Made by a program: the position numbers and the translations under genes
Notes under the pieces: model-generated
Database searches by the model: none
What the model was told of the DNA's origin: nothing
What the model saw: only the letters and a program-made list of their open reading frames with translations
Origin: Ignavibacteriales bacterium
GTDB lineage: Bacteria; Bacteroidota; Ignavibacteria; Ignavibacteriales; Ignavibacteriaceae
Reading direction: 5' to 3'
NCBI GenBank assembly: GCA_016707285.1
Contig: JADJIA010000001.1
Location: 868,001-932,000, forward strand
Length of the DNA: 64,000 nt
Shown here: positions 37,673 through 46,673 of the stretch, in pieces
Position numbering within the stretch: the first letter of the stretch is position 1
Layout: the number at the start of each line of letters is the position of its first letter

Positions 37673-38027
37673 CTACTTAAGCAACAAAGCTTTCATTGTT
37701 TTGGTATAATTAATGTTTGCATGTTCAAGCGATTGTGCACTCAAACGGAAAATGTAAACTTTTAGAGTGTGGGATTTGCTGTTACTATCAAAAGAAGGTT
37801 TTAGGGTTTGAAGATGTGGTAAAGATTCTCTTTATTTGGAGCGAATCAGTTTTACGAGGCTGTTATGTTAATCCTGTTATTCCTGTTTCAGGCAGTGTTA
37901 AACCAAAATAGTTAATGATAAAATCGAAAAATCCGATATGTGGAAGATAATCAACGCCCGGGCGAGGTCTGTTCTGTCCTAAGAACATCCCTGATAGAAG
38001 AATTATAAATAATGCAACTTTTTTCAT
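37673..38027 (-). pseudogene. Small exported protein with degenerate T9SS C-terminus, frame-disrupted
   Basis: An ATG at 38027 with AAAGGA upstream opens a signal-peptide frame (MKKVALFIILLSGMFLGQ, then NRPRPGVDYLPHIGFFDFII) that stops at 37863. Further along, another frame reads like a T9SS tail: SFDSNSKSHTLKVYIFRLSA, then NYTKTMKALLLK and a TAG at 37673-37675. The middle region needs at least one or two frame changes and its sorting-domain words are poorly kept. It is probably a decayed or mis-sequenced short T9SS cargo gene of about 115 residues. It follows the FG-GAP gene by 30 bp on the same strand. Confidence 0.5.
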
Positions 38028-38056
38028 AGTGCATTCCTTTGTTTAGTTGTTTTTTA

Positions 38057-39493
38057 TTACTTCATGTATTGAAGTTTTAAACTTTTCAATAAAATCTTGT
38101 CCCCTTGTTTGAGTTCAAGGGATAGAATGTAAACTCCACTGGATATTGTTAATCTTGACAGGTCAAGTAGTTCTGTATGATCCCCTTTTTCCTTCTGTAT
38201 GATGGTCTTATATACACTCTGACCGAGGATGTCATATATCTCAAGTCTGAGTACCCCGGAATCAGGCAGGGTATATTGAACAGAAATCTGTCCATTGGTC
38301 GGGTTTGGTGATACCGTAAATAATAATGTTGTTTCTTCGGTGGTTTCCTCCTTTTCTTCTTCAACTGATACAGGGGTTCTTGTCCCCGAGTATATGTAAA
38401 TATGAGACAGTACAGCGGTTCCTGCTGTCTCCCCAACGCAAATATCTGCAAGTCCGTCTCCGTTTATGTCTCCAACCCTTCCCCCAAAATGCATACTGTT
38501 GAGCCAGTAGTTGGAAAAATATTGTTGAGCTGCCTGGCCCGAAATCGTACTTCCCCCCAGGTATAATGCATTTCTGATATAAGGAACATATTGCAATAAA
38601 TCACCATAACCATCACCGTTTACATCACCCGGAGATACGCCATATCCTGATAATGCACCTGCATTCACTCGTAATTCAGGTGAAAGATTAGGAGGTCTTG
38701 ATCCATATGAAATCCCATAACCTCCGTGGCCGGTTGATTGTGAAATATAAACCATTATTTCCCCATTGCCATCTCCATTCATATCATTAAGGAGGAATAT
38801 CTCTTCAGGTTGAAAGACAGTATCCGAGGAGAATTCATAATATTCGCTAAAATCGAAACTACTGTTCCCATAATAAAATCTAAGTAATTTTCCAGTTTCA
38901 TCGTTTGCCAGGGTTGTTATGTCAGATTTTCCATCTCCATCAAGGTCTGATGAGAATATTAAGGACTCAGAATAATACATACTTCCGATTCTGGGAATCG
39001 AGTAATATTCAAGCGGTTGATTCTCTTCAAAGTTCCGAATGAACCATATTTTGTGTGAAATAGTGGTGACATAAACCAATTCCTCCCAACCATCCCCATC
39101 AAAATCCACAGGCCACATCCTCCCCATGAAATATACAGCATTTGCCGAGTCAGGTAATGTCAGAACTGCATCAGGAATTGTGTCTAAATCGGGGCCACCG
39201 TAATATATGTCGTAGCGATAAACTGACTGGGGAAATCCCCCTCTTAGATTTACAATGTCTCTATATCCGTCTTTGTTCAAATCACATGAAGTTGTTAATA
39301 ACGGGTGATATATCCTGATCCGGAATGCTGGTGTATCTGGCATCGGATTCCCTCCATAAAAGAAGTATGCATATCCCCAGTTGTCAAATCTTGAATCCAT
39401 CTTGCATATTATGAAATCATCACATCCGTCATCATTTTGGTCCCCCATATAAATAACGGATTGATTCAAATAATATCCGGAGTCTAATAACAT
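38057..39493 (-). CDS. FG-GAP/VCBS-repeat secreted protein with T9SS tail
   Basis: The product (478 residues from the first usable ATG) is a propeller of FG-GAP-type repeats with Ca-binding D-x-N/D-x-D-G-x-x-D loops: GDQNDDGCDDFII, DLNKDGYRDIV, DFDGDGWEELV, DLDGDGKSDIT, DMNGDGNGEIM, DVNGDGYGDLL and DINGDGLADIC. It ends in a T9SS sorting domain (SPNPTNGQISVQYTLPDSG, LKSLKLQYMK). No signal peptide is present at this start. The frame continues upstream a little (SSCDNNVKINAQFDSLMLLD), so the true start is probably further 5' and lost to a frame break near 39545. It is presumably a surface or secreted protein. Confidence 0.8.
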   Translation of the reverse strand: MLLDSGYYLNQSVIYMGDQNDDGCDDFIICKMDSRFDNWGYAYFFYGGNPMPDTPAFRIRIYHPLLTTSCDLNKDGYRDIVNLRGGFPQSVYRYDIYYGGPDLDTIPDAVLTLPDSANAVYFMGRMWPVDFDGDGWEELVYVTTISHKIWFIRNFEENQPLEYYSIPRIGSMYYSESLIFSSDLDGDGKSDITTLANDETGKLLRFYYGNSSFDFSEYYEFSSDTVFQPEEIFLLNDMNGDGNGEIMVYISQSTGHGGYGISYGSRPPNLSPELRVNAGALSGYGVSPGDVNGDGYGDLLQYVPYIRNALYLGGSTISGQAAQQYFSNYWLNSMHFGGRVGDINGDGLADICVGETAGTAVLSHIYIYSGTRTPVSVEEEKEETTEETTLLFTVSPNPTNGQISVQYTLPDSGVLRLEIYDILGQSVYKTIIQKEKGDHTELLDLSRLTISSGVYILSLELKQGDKILLKSLKLQYMK

Positions 39494-40298
39494 TAGCGAA
39501 TCAAACTGGGCATTAATTTTGACATTGTTATCACAAGAAGAATTAATCCATAATCAGGGCAAATCGAAACGGGTTTAGGTTTAGACTAAACATAGAATTT
39601 CCTCACACAAAGTTTGTGTTGATGGATCAAAAATAATATTTAGGAAGAAAGTTTTGGAAGGCACAGAGAAATTCGGGATCCCAAATCAAAGCTGGCGCTA
39701 ATGATAAGTGATAACAGGAAGTTACAAACTGACCGATAAGTTTCGATCTCTCTTGTGTGAGAAAAAGGGACTTCTTTACAAGTTACAGGATTATAAAAAC
39801 AATTGACATTACTCCACCCATACATATTTCCCTCGTGAAGAACCATAAATAACAATATATAGAACTAACTAATAAAAAATATTATCAACTGACACTATAT
39901 TAATAATCTTCAATTTACTGTGCAAATTAAATTTTGTGTTTTTTTCAATTAATTGAAATTTTTTTTTGCGCAACAAAAAAGAGGACAACTCATGATTTGG
40001 ATAAAAGTTATTATTTCTAATCGTACCTTTATGTAAAATAGTTTGGGGTTACAATTCACTCGTCGATAGGCTTCTAATTCGAGTATATTAAGAAAATCCA
40101 AATAAATTTACTTAATATTAAACTTCGCTTAACCCCATAAGTTTATCGATTGAAGCAACAATTCTTTGATGAATTAAATTTTTCGATACTTAATTTTTAT
40201 CTCAAAAACTCATGAATTTACAGTTAGTCTTTTTTTGATATTAAACAACTCTTTTTTCATAAATTTGTTTTTGTTTTTAATAACTTTGGAGGTGTTCC
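39494..40298. other. AT-rich gene-poor interval
   Basis: About 800 bp between the FG-GAP gene and the DinB-like gene. The left 350 bp may include the lost 5' end of the FG-GAP gene, and a 71-residue frame at 39640-39855 (minus) has no recognisable features. The right half is strongly AT-rich and holds no credible ORF; it should include the promoter of the plus-strand gene at 40299. I see no repeat array, tRNA or IS in it. Confidence 0.6.
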
Positions 40299-40778
40299 AT
40301 GAAGATGCATATTACACGATTAATCGAACACATGATCTGGGCGGACAATATCCACTGGAGCATGTTTAATTCAGATGAAAAATATCTGCAGGACAAACAG
40401 TTATTTGAAAAGCTTTTCCATATTCACTTCGTCCAGTTTGCATTTCTAAATATTGTGACCAAAACACCTTTGGAAAGAAAAAGACCAACTGATTTTACTC
40501 CTGAATCGTTACAGGAACTGGCAACTTCAACAGGTAAAAAACTTCTTGATTTTGTTAAAAATCTTGAGGCGACAGATTTGGAAGAAAGGTTCATCATTCC
40601 ATGGTTCAGAGATGCATTGGATGGATTTCCTTTGTCTGATTGTTTAAATCAGGTTGCAATGCACTCACACTATCACCGGGCACAAAATGCAACCCGATTC
40701 AGAGAACTTGGCGGAACACCACAAATGACCGATTTTATCTGGTGGGCTTTTCAGAGTAAAAAAGATCAGCAAGCCTGA
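40299..40778 (+). CDS. DinB/YfiT-like four-helix metal-binding protein
   Basis: The 159-residue product has the DinB-like four-helix-bundle pattern. Candidate metal-binding histidines lie near the start (HITRLIEHMIWADNIHW), in HIHFVQF (about 41-43), and in the C-terminal HSHYHRAQN (about 122-126), which is the most conserved family motif. The ATG follows a strong GGAGG site. Members include thiol-dependent transferases, but most, like this one, have no known substrate. It is a single plus-strand gene between minus-strand T9SS genes and is followed by a two-way terminator. Confidence 0.85.
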   Translation: MKMHITRLIEHMIWADNIHWSMFNSDEKYLQDKQLFEKLFHIHFVQFAFLNIVTKTPLERKRPTDFTPESLQELATSTGKKLLDFVKNLEATDLEERFIIPWFRDALDGFPLSDCLNQVAMHSHYHRAQNATRFRELGGTPQMTDFIWWAFQSKKDQQA

Positions 40779-40816
40779 ATACTTCAGCCGGGTAAAGTGA
40801 ATTTTCATAAATAAAA

Positions 40817-40847
40817 AAGGTTGCACTATCTAAAATAATGCAACCTT
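40817..40847. terminator. Bidirectional terminator between the DinB-like and cytochrome genes
   Basis: AAGGTTGCA / TGCAACCTT arms (9 bp) have a 13-base loop and are flanked by A-rich DNA on the left and TTAAAAA on the right. It sits between convergent genes ending at 40778 and 40895 and could serve both strands, better on the minus strand. Confidence 0.75.
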
Positions 40848-40894
40848 AAAAACCTTAATCTGACCAATGAACTTGTCAGAACAATAAAAACTTT

Positions 40895-41557
40895 CTACTT
40901 AAGCAGATTCATCTTTTTTACTTCCACTTTGCCTGCAGCTTCAAGTTTATAAAAATAAACTCCACTTGCTGCTGATACAGCTGTAAAATCCACTTCATAA
41001 CTTCCCGCTTCCTGAAATTGATCAACAAGAGCAAATACCTTTTCACCCTGAACAGTATAAACAGTGAGATTCACTGATCCCGCTGTTGGAACCGAGTACC
41101 TGATTTTTGTTGAAGGATTAAATGGATTTGGGTAATTATGGGATAATGAAAACTCCTGCGGATTACCATTAAGATCTTTTATCGCGTTTGGTGCAGGTTT
41201 GCTGTTTGGGTCACCGGGGTTGGTAACTACTGAGAATTCACCGGGATTTGGCTGTCCAATTCTCCATGCCCCTGTTGGATCCTGAAGTTCGGTTCCATTA
41301 CTGAATCCATCAGCATCACTGTCAAGATTTGCAAGTGAAGAATTCCATGTAACATCATCATTTACCAGGTAGTTTGCCTGAACTTCAAGTCCAAACGGGT
41401 TTCGGGCATCACCACCTGCTGCAGACATATGACATGTTGCACATGCGAATTTAGAACCATTGGGAACCTGAGTTACACGCCAGCTGCGTGACCCAAGCTG
41501 GAATAATATGCCACCGGCTATGACAAAAACAACAATCAGGGTTAAAATATTTTTCAT
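40895..41557 (-). CDS. T9SS-exported monohaem c-type cytochrome-like protein
   Basis: The 220-residue product has an N-terminal membrane/signal segment (ILTLIVVFVIAGGILFQLGS), one haem-binding motif CATCH (about 39-43), an EF-hand-like D-S-D-A-D-G-F-S-N-G loop, and a T9SS sorting domain (NYPNPFNPSTKIRYSVPTAG, EVKKMNLLK). The combination predicts an electron-carrier protein at the cell surface, but no axial ligand beyond the motif His is obvious, and no oxidase or reductase gene is adjacent. The gene is intact. Confidence 0.83.
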   Translation of the reverse strand: MKNILTLIVVFVIAGGILFQLGSRSWRVTQVPNGSKFACATCHMSAAGGDARNPFGLEVQANYLVNDDVTWNSSLANLDSDADGFSNGTELQDPTGAWRIGQPNPGEFSVVTNPGDPNSKPAPNAIKDLNGNPQEFSLSHNYPNPFNPSTKIRYSVPTAGSVNLTVYTVQGEKVFALVDQFQEAGSYEVDFTAVSAASGVYFYKLEAAGKVEVKKMNLLK

Positions 41558-41628
41558 TAGAAACTCTTATTAAATGATGACTCAATATAATACTCTCATA
41601 TTATTAAAACCAACACCTAAAAACAAAA

Positions 41629-41666
41629 AACGCTTCAATTTTAAGATAAATTAAAATTGAAGCGTT
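41629..41666 (-). terminator. Strong terminator after the anti-sigma gene
   Basis: AACGCTTCAATTTTAA / TTAAAATTGAAGCGTT: 16-bp perfect arms, 6-base loop, then TTTTTGTTTTT on the minus strand. It ends the sigma/anti-sigma transcript about 40 bp after the stop at 41708. Confidence 0.9.
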
Positions 41667-41707
41667 CCGGGTCACAAAAAAGTAAAAATTTTAAGGGTTA
41701 AACTCCA

Positions 41708-42385
41708 TTATTTCTGTGAAGTAGTGTCACTTAATTTGTTTTTTAGACTGTCAACTTTCTTTTTGATCGAAGAGGCAGTATGAAGAGTTGCTGCTGCAGC
41801 GTTCTTTGAATACATTTTTGTTTCAGGTTTTAGACCCTGGGATATGACATCCCCCTTTTCAGAAACCGTTGGCGAAACTGCAGTGGCAGAAGGTTGTTCC
41901 TTAAATGAATCTCCACCCGATTTGTAAACAGGCGGAGGAGTATCACTCTGTTTAAATCCTCTATACCCGGGTTGTTGTGCAGGCGGAGTATTGTTCTGCG
42001 CTAATTGCTGTTGCTCTTTTTGCTCAAATTCAGGGCTGTTGTCGCTTTTGTCATCCGCTTTTTTTCCGGCATCCTTGTTGGCAATTGTCTGCTCCTGAAC
42101 AGGCGTCTTTATGTCACCTCCCGGAATTTCACCCGGTTGATTAACAAGCATAACTACAGCGACTATAGCCACGACTCCCACCGCAATTGCAGATGGAACA
42201 GGTTTGAAAAAAGCTGCAATTTTCGCAAACAAACCCGGCTGTACAGTGGCATATTTTTCAGAGTTAATTCTTCTCATCAGGTCGGCTTCAAACCCCGGAG
42301 GGGCATCTACCTTTGGCATTTCCTTGAGGAGAGTTCGTAGCTCCTTAAATTGTTCTTCTTCGTTCAATAAATTGTTGGTCTCCAT
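41708..42385 (-). CDS. Anti-sigma factor-like single-pass membrane protein
   Basis: The 225-residue product starts 7 bp after the ECF sigma gene. Its N-terminal cytoplasmic part includes EEQFKELRTLLKEMPKVDAP and PPGFEADLMRRI, a phrase common in anti-sigma proteins of this phylum. One membrane segment (AIAVGVVAIVAVVMLV, about 87-103) follows, then a low-complexity periplasmic tail rich in Gln, Pro, Asp and Lys. No zinc-finger cysteines are present. The role, binding and holding the neighbouring sigma factor at the membrane, is inferred from position and topology. Confidence 0.75.
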   Translation of the reverse strand: METNNLLNEEEQFKELRTLLKEMPKVDAPPGFEADLMRRINSEKYATVQPGLFAKIAAFFKPVPSAIAVGVVAIVAVVMLVNQPGEIPGGDIKTPVQEQTIANKDAGKKADDKSDNSPEFEQKEQQQLAQNNTPPAQQPGYRGFKQSDTPPPVYKSGGDSFKEQPSATAVSPTVSEKGDVISQGLKPETKMYSKNAAAATLHTASSIKKKVDSLKNKLSDTTSQK

Positions 42386-42392
42386 GACAAAC

Positions 42393-42980
42393 TTAATCCT
42401 TAAAAATATCTCTTAATAACTCTTGTAACTGAGAACGACCGCGGTTAATTCTTGACTTCACTGTGCCGATTGAGATATTCATCATTTCTGCTATTTCTTC
42501 ATAGGAGAACTCTTGTATATCTCTCAGAATAACCATTTCACGGTAAACCTCGGGCAGTTTAAGCAGAGCATCCTGGATCATTTTATTTTTGATCCCGGAG
42601 TCAACCAATCTGTCGGGTAAAGGTCCACCATCAGGCAGTTCCATGGTTTCTTCATCATCACCATAGGAGTTGATAGAAACCTGGTTTTTCCTTTTCCGTC
42701 TTTGTAATTCCGTTTTTGCCAGATTTCCGGCAATGGTGTAGATCCAAGTGGAAAATTTTGCAAAGGTTTTGTAAGAATCTTTGTTCTTGTAAACCTTTAT
42801 AAAAGTCTCCTGAACTACATCCGCCGTTGAATCCCGGTCGCCGAGGAAACGAAAAACAAAGTTGAACAACGGGTTTTTATACCGTTGCATCAGTACTTCG
42901 AATGTCTCCGTGTTGTCGGTTTTTTGGAATTCGAGAATTAACTCTTCATCAGTTAAGTCTCTTAACCTTTTGTCGCTCAA
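42393..42980 (-). CDS. ECF-type RNA polymerase sigma factor
   Basis: The 195-residue product has sigma-70 region 2 (FEVLMQRYKNPLFNFVFRFL, DVVQETFIKVYKNKDSYKTF, KFSTWIYTIAGNLAKTELQR) and region 4 (LLKLPEVYREMVILRDIQEF, then SYEEIAEMMNISIGTVKSRI and NRGRSQL). It has no region 1 or 3, as expected for the RpoE/SigW-type ECF group. It probably drives envelope-related genes and its own operon, controlled by the membrane protein encoded 7 bp downstream. The ORF is intact. Confidence 0.95.
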   Translation of the reverse strand: MSDKRLRDLTDEELILEFQKTDNTETFEVLMQRYKNPLFNFVFRFLGDRDSTADVVQETFIKVYKNKDSYKTFAKFSTWIYTIAGNLAKTELQRRKRKNQVSINSYGDDEETMELPDGGPLPDRLVDSGIKNKMIQDALLKLPEVYREMVILRDIQEFSYEEIAEMMNISIGTVKSRINRGRSQLQELLRDIFKD

Positions 42981-43042
42981 TGTTTATTATACTCAACTTG
43001 TTAGGTAAATGTTTCAGAGGAGAAATTTAGAATATTTGAGTG

Positions 43043-44080
43043 TTAAGATAAAGATTTTTGAATTAAAATCTCATTAAGACAGGTGAACATAACAGTTTTT
43101 TCGTCGGTATCACTACTCTTTAAGGCAATATCTGCCCTAAGCAGTGCAGCATAAACAAGACTAAGCTCTTTAAAGCTGTATTTATTGAGTGCGGGTTTTA
43201 ATTTATCAATCTGCCACTTTTGAATTCCGGCTGCAGAAGCAGCTTCAAAATCATTTTTCCCGGACGAAATCGACTCCCTCATACTAAGAAGAATTGCAAA
43301 TTGTCTGTTCAAATGGAAGAGGATCAGAAGAGCCGGCTCCCCCTGATTCATTACTTTTGCAAGTAGCCTTAACGAACCCGGTTTGTCTTTTGCCAACACC
43401 TTGTCAATCAGGTCAAAAATGGTAAATTGTTTTGTCGGAGCCACAGATTTTCTGATCATTTCCGAAGTGATCTCGTCGTTTTCACCCGCAAACTCGATCA
43501 GTTTTTCAACCTGCATTTCAATCATTAACTTATCATCGCCCGTTAAACCAACAACGAGCTCTGCATCTCTCCTGTCCAGTCTCTTACCAGCATTTTTAGC
43601 AACCAATTCAACCCATTCAACAAGATCATCAAAGGTTGGAGTGCGTGCCACAAATGCATAGTTAAGCTCGGCTATAGTCTTGTAAGGCTCCTTGTCGGGA
43701 AAATTTACATCGTCGTAGAGGATTACAAGTGTTGTGTGGGGAGAAGGATTTTTGAAATATCCGATTAAATGTTGATTATATTTTCTTCCGTCAAACTTCA
43801 GATTGTTAAAATTTTTAACGATACAAAGTCTTCTGTCACCGGCAAGAGGAAATGACTGGCAAAAATCGAGGATATCATCGATCGTGGTTGATGATCCCTG
43901 GAACATCTGGAAATCGTAATCAAAAGGAATCTCAGGCTCCAGATATTTCTGGATCGCCTGAGTCCTTTTCTCAATTTCATAGCTGTCTTTGCCGTAAAAA
44001 AAATAAACGGGCTTTAGTTTTTTCCCTCTGATATCCTGCGATATGAGAGAAATTAACGGTGCCTGAAATTTTTTACTCAA
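43043..44080 (-). CDS. holA: DNA polymerase III delta subunit
   Basis: The 345-residue product matches HolA: an N-terminal AAA-like domain without functional Walker motifs (KPVYFFYGKDSYEIEKRTQA, FDYDFQMFQG, PLAGDRRLCIVKNFNNLKFD) and the C-terminal collar domain (ALLILFHLNRQFAILLSMRE). Delta opens the sliding clamp within the clamp-loader complex. The start overlaps the upstream cyclophilin stop by 8 bp on the same strand. The length is normal. Confidence 0.93.
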   Translation of the reverse strand: MSKKFQAPLISLISQDIRGKKLKPVYFFYGKDSYEIEKRTQAIQKYLEPEIPFDYDFQMFQGSSTTIDDILDFCQSFPLAGDRRLCIVKNFNNLKFDGRKYNQHLIGYFKNPSPHTTLVILYDDVNFPDKEPYKTIAELNYAFVARTPTFDDLVEWVELVAKNAGKRLDRRDAELVVGLTGDDKLMIEMQVEKLIEFAGENDEITSEMIRKSVAPTKQFTIFDLIDKVLAKDKPGSLRLLAKVMNQGEPALLILFHLNRQFAILLSMRESISSGKNDFEAASAAGIQKWQIDKLKPALNKYSFKELSLVYAALLRADIALKSSDTDEKTVMFTCLNEILIQKSLS

Positions 44081-44552
44081 CTACCGTAACCGAGTTGATA
44101 ACAACATCAACCACAGGGCGGTCGAATGGTTTTAATGTCTGAGTTTTTCCGATCGCTTCAACCACATCCATCCCTGAAGTAACCTCACCAAAAACGGTAT
44201 GTTTACCATCAAGCCAGGGAGTTGGAATCAAAGTGATAAAAAACTGGCTGCCATTGGTGCCGGGTCCGGCATTTGCCATCGAAAGGATACCTTTGCTACT
44301 GTGTTTGAGGTCTTTAACAATTTCGTCTGCAAATGGTTTTCCCCAGATGCTCTCGCCGCCTCTTCCTGTTCCGGTCGGGTCGCCCCCCTGAATCATGAAG
44401 TCAGCTATAACTCTGTGGAAAATAATTCCGTTGTAATAACCTTTTTTTGCAAGACCTGTAAAATTTTCCACTGTTTTTGGAGTTTTGTCCGCAAAAAGCT
44501 CAATTTCGAAAGAGCCCATTGTGGTATCAACTTTTGCAGTTACTTTACTCAT
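44073..44552 (-). CDS. Cyclophilin-type peptidyl-prolyl cis-trans isomerase, cytoplasmic
   Basis: The 159-residue product is a compact cyclophilin without signal peptide. Active-site blocks are FHRVIADFMIQGGDPTGTG (Arg, Phe, Met, Gln), NGSQFFITL and WLDGKHTVFGEV (catalytic-pocket Trp and His). It accelerates proline isomerisation during folding. The start overlaps the stop of a second, exported cyclophilin by ATGA, and its end overlaps holA. Confidence 0.95.
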   Translation of the reverse strand: MSKVTAKVDTTMGSFEIELFADKTPKTVENFTGLAKKGYYNGIIFHRVIADFMIQGGDPTGTGRGGESIWGKPFADEIVKDLKHSSKGILSMANAGPGTNGSQFFITLIPTPWLDGKHTVFGEVTSGMDVVEAIGKTQTLKPFDRPVVDVVINSVTVVE

Positions 44553-45139
44553 TTTTTCTTCCTTTTTTCAATTTTGATATTCTCAATAATAACAGGATCA
44601 ATTGGTTTGTCCTGAGCTCCTTTTTTCACAACACTGATTTTATTTACCACATCCATACCCTTGATAACTTCACCAAAGATGGTGTGTTTATAATTCAACC
44701 ATTCGGTTTTTGCAGTGGTTATAAAAAATTGTGAAGTGTTTGTGCTTGGTCCTCTGTTTGCCATGGCGAGAAGCCCCACTTTGTCAAATGTTAAACCCAT
44801 CACAAGTTCATCCTCAAAATCGCGACCATAAATTGATCTTCCACCCATCCCGGTACCGGTTGAGTCACCTCCCTGAATCATAAAATTCTCGATAACCCGG
44901 TGGAAAATAATTCCATTGTAATATCCCTGTTCACTTAATGTAACAAAGTTTTCAACAGTTTTTGGTGTCTCTTTAGGAAAAAGTTGAATTTCAATTACTC
45001 CCATGTTGGTTTTCATAACCGCAACCGTCAGAGTATCATAATTAAAAACCGGTCTGTCTATCGCCGCATTATCCTTTTTCTGAGCACAACCTGTGAAACT
45101 CAAAACAACAAAAAGTGCTATTACAGAAAATTTATTCAT
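44549..45139 (-). CDS. Cyclophilin-type peptidyl-prolyl isomerase, exported lipoprotein
   Basis: The 196-residue product has a lipoprotein signal (MNKFSVIALFVVLSFTGC, lipobox Cys at 18) followed by a cyclophilin domain closely similar to the downstream gene: FHRVIENFMIQGGDSTGTG, NTSQFFITT and WLNYKHTIFGEV. It probably assists folding of envelope proteins in the periplasm. The tandem pair, one cytoplasmic and one anchored, looks like a local duplication with different targeting. The stop overlaps the next start by ATGA. Confidence 0.95.
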   Translation of the reverse strand: MNKFSVIALFVVLSFTGCAQKKDNAAIDRPVFNYDTLTVAVMKTNMGVIEIQLFPKETPKTVENFVTLSEQGYYNGIIFHRVIENFMIQGGDSTGTGMGGRSIYGRDFEDELVMGLTFDKVGLLAMANRGPSTNTSQFFITTAKTEWLNYKHTIFGEVIKGMDVVNKISVVKKGAQDKPIDPVIIENIKIEKRKKK

Positions 45140-45150
45140 TCATTTCTCCG

Positions 45151-45999
45151 TTATGGTGTTATTTGATTTGAAAACAAAAGTGACAGGATAATGATTCCCG
45201 CTGCAATTCTATAAACAATAAAAAGTGTTGTAGAGTTTTTTCTCAGGAATTTTAACAGGAAATCGATGGCGAGATAACCACTGATTCCGGAGACCACAGT
45301 TGCAACCAATACGGCAATAAGATGTTCACTCGAAAGGAACTCAAGCCCTTCTTTAAGCTGTAAAATTCCACTTGCAAAAATTGCAGGAATACTTAATAGA
45401 AATGAAAACCTTGCCGCAGCCTCCCTGTTTAAACCCATGAATAAACCACCTGTAATGGTTGTACCCGAACGGGATGCGCCGGGAATTAGTGCAAAGGCTT
45501 GTGCTATCCCCACAACTATCGCCTCTTTAACCCCGACATCTTCAATTTTTTTATTAAATTTTGCAGTTTTTTCGGCGATAAAAAGAATTATTGCCAGAAC
45601 AATAAGCGAAGTGGCAATTACAAAAAGATTTTTGGTAAGTGCACCCTCTATCAAATCCTTAAACCCCAATCCTATAATCACAACAGGAATTGTACCGATA
45701 ATTATCAACCATCCGAGCCGGGAATTAAGGGATTGTTGTTTAAAACTCTTCCTTTGGGAAAGATTATCCCTGAAGAATTCTATAAGTATGTTATAAATAT
45801 CTTTTGCAAAATACACCAAAATTGAAACAAGTGTTCCAAGTTGAATTATGGCAATTATTGCCGTCCACTCCTCGGGCCTGTCTGCATTAATTAACCCCAT
45901 CATTTTTCCGGCAATTGTAAGGTGGGCGGTGCTGCTGATGGGTAAAAATTCAGTTATTCCCTGGACCAAACCAAGGATTACAGCTTCAATTATCGACAT
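45151..45999 (-). CDS. uppP: Undecaprenyl-diphosphate phosphatase (BacA type)
   Basis: The 282-residue polytopic membrane protein has the BacA/UppP signature EFLPISSTAHLTIAGKMMGL near the N-terminus and PGASRSGTTITGGLFMGLNR in the second half, the two halves that form the active site. It recycles undecaprenyl diphosphate to the monophosphate lipid carrier used for peptidoglycan and surface polysaccharide synthesis. Its neighbours on the same strand are an outer-membrane barrel protein (9 bp upstream) and the exported cyclophilin (12 bp downstream). Confidence 0.97.
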   Translation of the reverse strand: MSIIEAVILGLVQGITEFLPISSTAHLTIAGKMMGLINADRPEEWTAIIAIIQLGTLVSILVYFAKDIYNILIEFFRDNLSQRKSFKQQSLNSRLGWLIIIGTIPVVIIGLGFKDLIEGALTKNLFVIATSLIVLAIILFIAEKTAKFNKKIEDVGVKEAIVVGIAQAFALIPGASRSGTTITGGLFMGLNREAAARFSFLLSIPAIFASGILQLKEGLEFLSSEHLIAVLVATVVSGISGYLAIDFLLKFLRKNSTTLFIVYRIAAGIIILSLLFSNQITP

Positions 46000-46007
46000 T
46001 TAATTCC

Positions 46008-46673
46008 TTAAAAATTTACAGAAATTCCTAATTTAACTCCAACCGACAGAGAGGTTACTGAAAGGTCACTTCCGCGATGCCTTAATCCCGCACCGTCTTT
46101 GTTGGTCGGTTTACCTCCGGCATCATATCTCGCATCTGCACTGATATAAGCAAAAACTGATTTAGAAAGAGCTGTAGAACCGGAAGCTTTTGCAACAATT
46201 CCAAATCCCGTTGAGCTGTAATCAGTTCCGGTATTCACAAATGGTTTTATTTCGTTTATCATTACAAACCGTGGACCAATTCCACCACCAAATTTAAAAT
46301 TATATCCATTACCTTCAATCATCTGATAAAGCATAACGGAAGGAGAGATAAATTTATAACTCATCTCATATTTCCCGTTTAAAGTTACATTGGTGTAGGA
46401 ATTAAAAGTGTAGACACCTTCCACTGCGAGTTGAAGATTTTGTCCAATCTTGTGGCCAACTTCTCCGGCAAATTCGATCATCGAATTAAAATCGGGCATC
46501 TGACTTCCGCCATAAGCAAAATTTTCGTTGATGTAATCACGAAGATCGGGAGTGCTCGAGACATTTATTCCCATGCTTACCCGTGCTTCCCATTGAGAAT
46601 ATCCCGTTCCTGTAAAAAACAGTAATATAATAAAAATATAGAATGGTGAATTGTTAATTTTCTTCAATATCAA
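46008..46673 (-). CDS. Outer-membrane beta-barrel protein, small
   Basis: The 221-residue product has a signal sequence (PFYIFIILLFFTGTGYSQ) and alternating hydrophobic strands ending in VTSLSVGVKLGISVNF, the terminal aromatic expected of an outer-membrane barrel. It fits the eight-stranded OmpA/OmpW-like barrel class by size but carries no distinctive motif. Its start overlaps the upstream gene by 20 bp. No specific function can be assigned. Confidence 0.75.
   Translation of the reverse strand: MILKKINNSPFYIFIILLFFTGTGYSQWEARVSMGINVSSTPDLRDYINENFAYGGSQMPDFNSMIEFAGEVGHKIGQNLQLAVEGVYTFNSYTNVTLNGKYEMSYKFISPSVMLYQMIEGNGYNFKFGGGIGPRFVMINEIKPFVNTGTDYSSTGFGIVAKASGSTALSKSVFAYISADARYDAGGKPTNKDGAGLRHRGSDLSVTSLSVGVKLGISVNF

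Noticed and set aside
37717..37911. A 64-residue plus-strand frame with several cysteines
   Set aside because: It runs opposite to the disrupted T9SS remnant, whose signal peptide and C-terminal motif explain the region better, and it has no ribosome-binding site.
39640..39855. A 71-residue minus-strand frame upstream of the FG-GAP gene
   Set aside because: No family resemblance or start signal was seen; it may overlap the lost 5' end of the FG-GAP gene.
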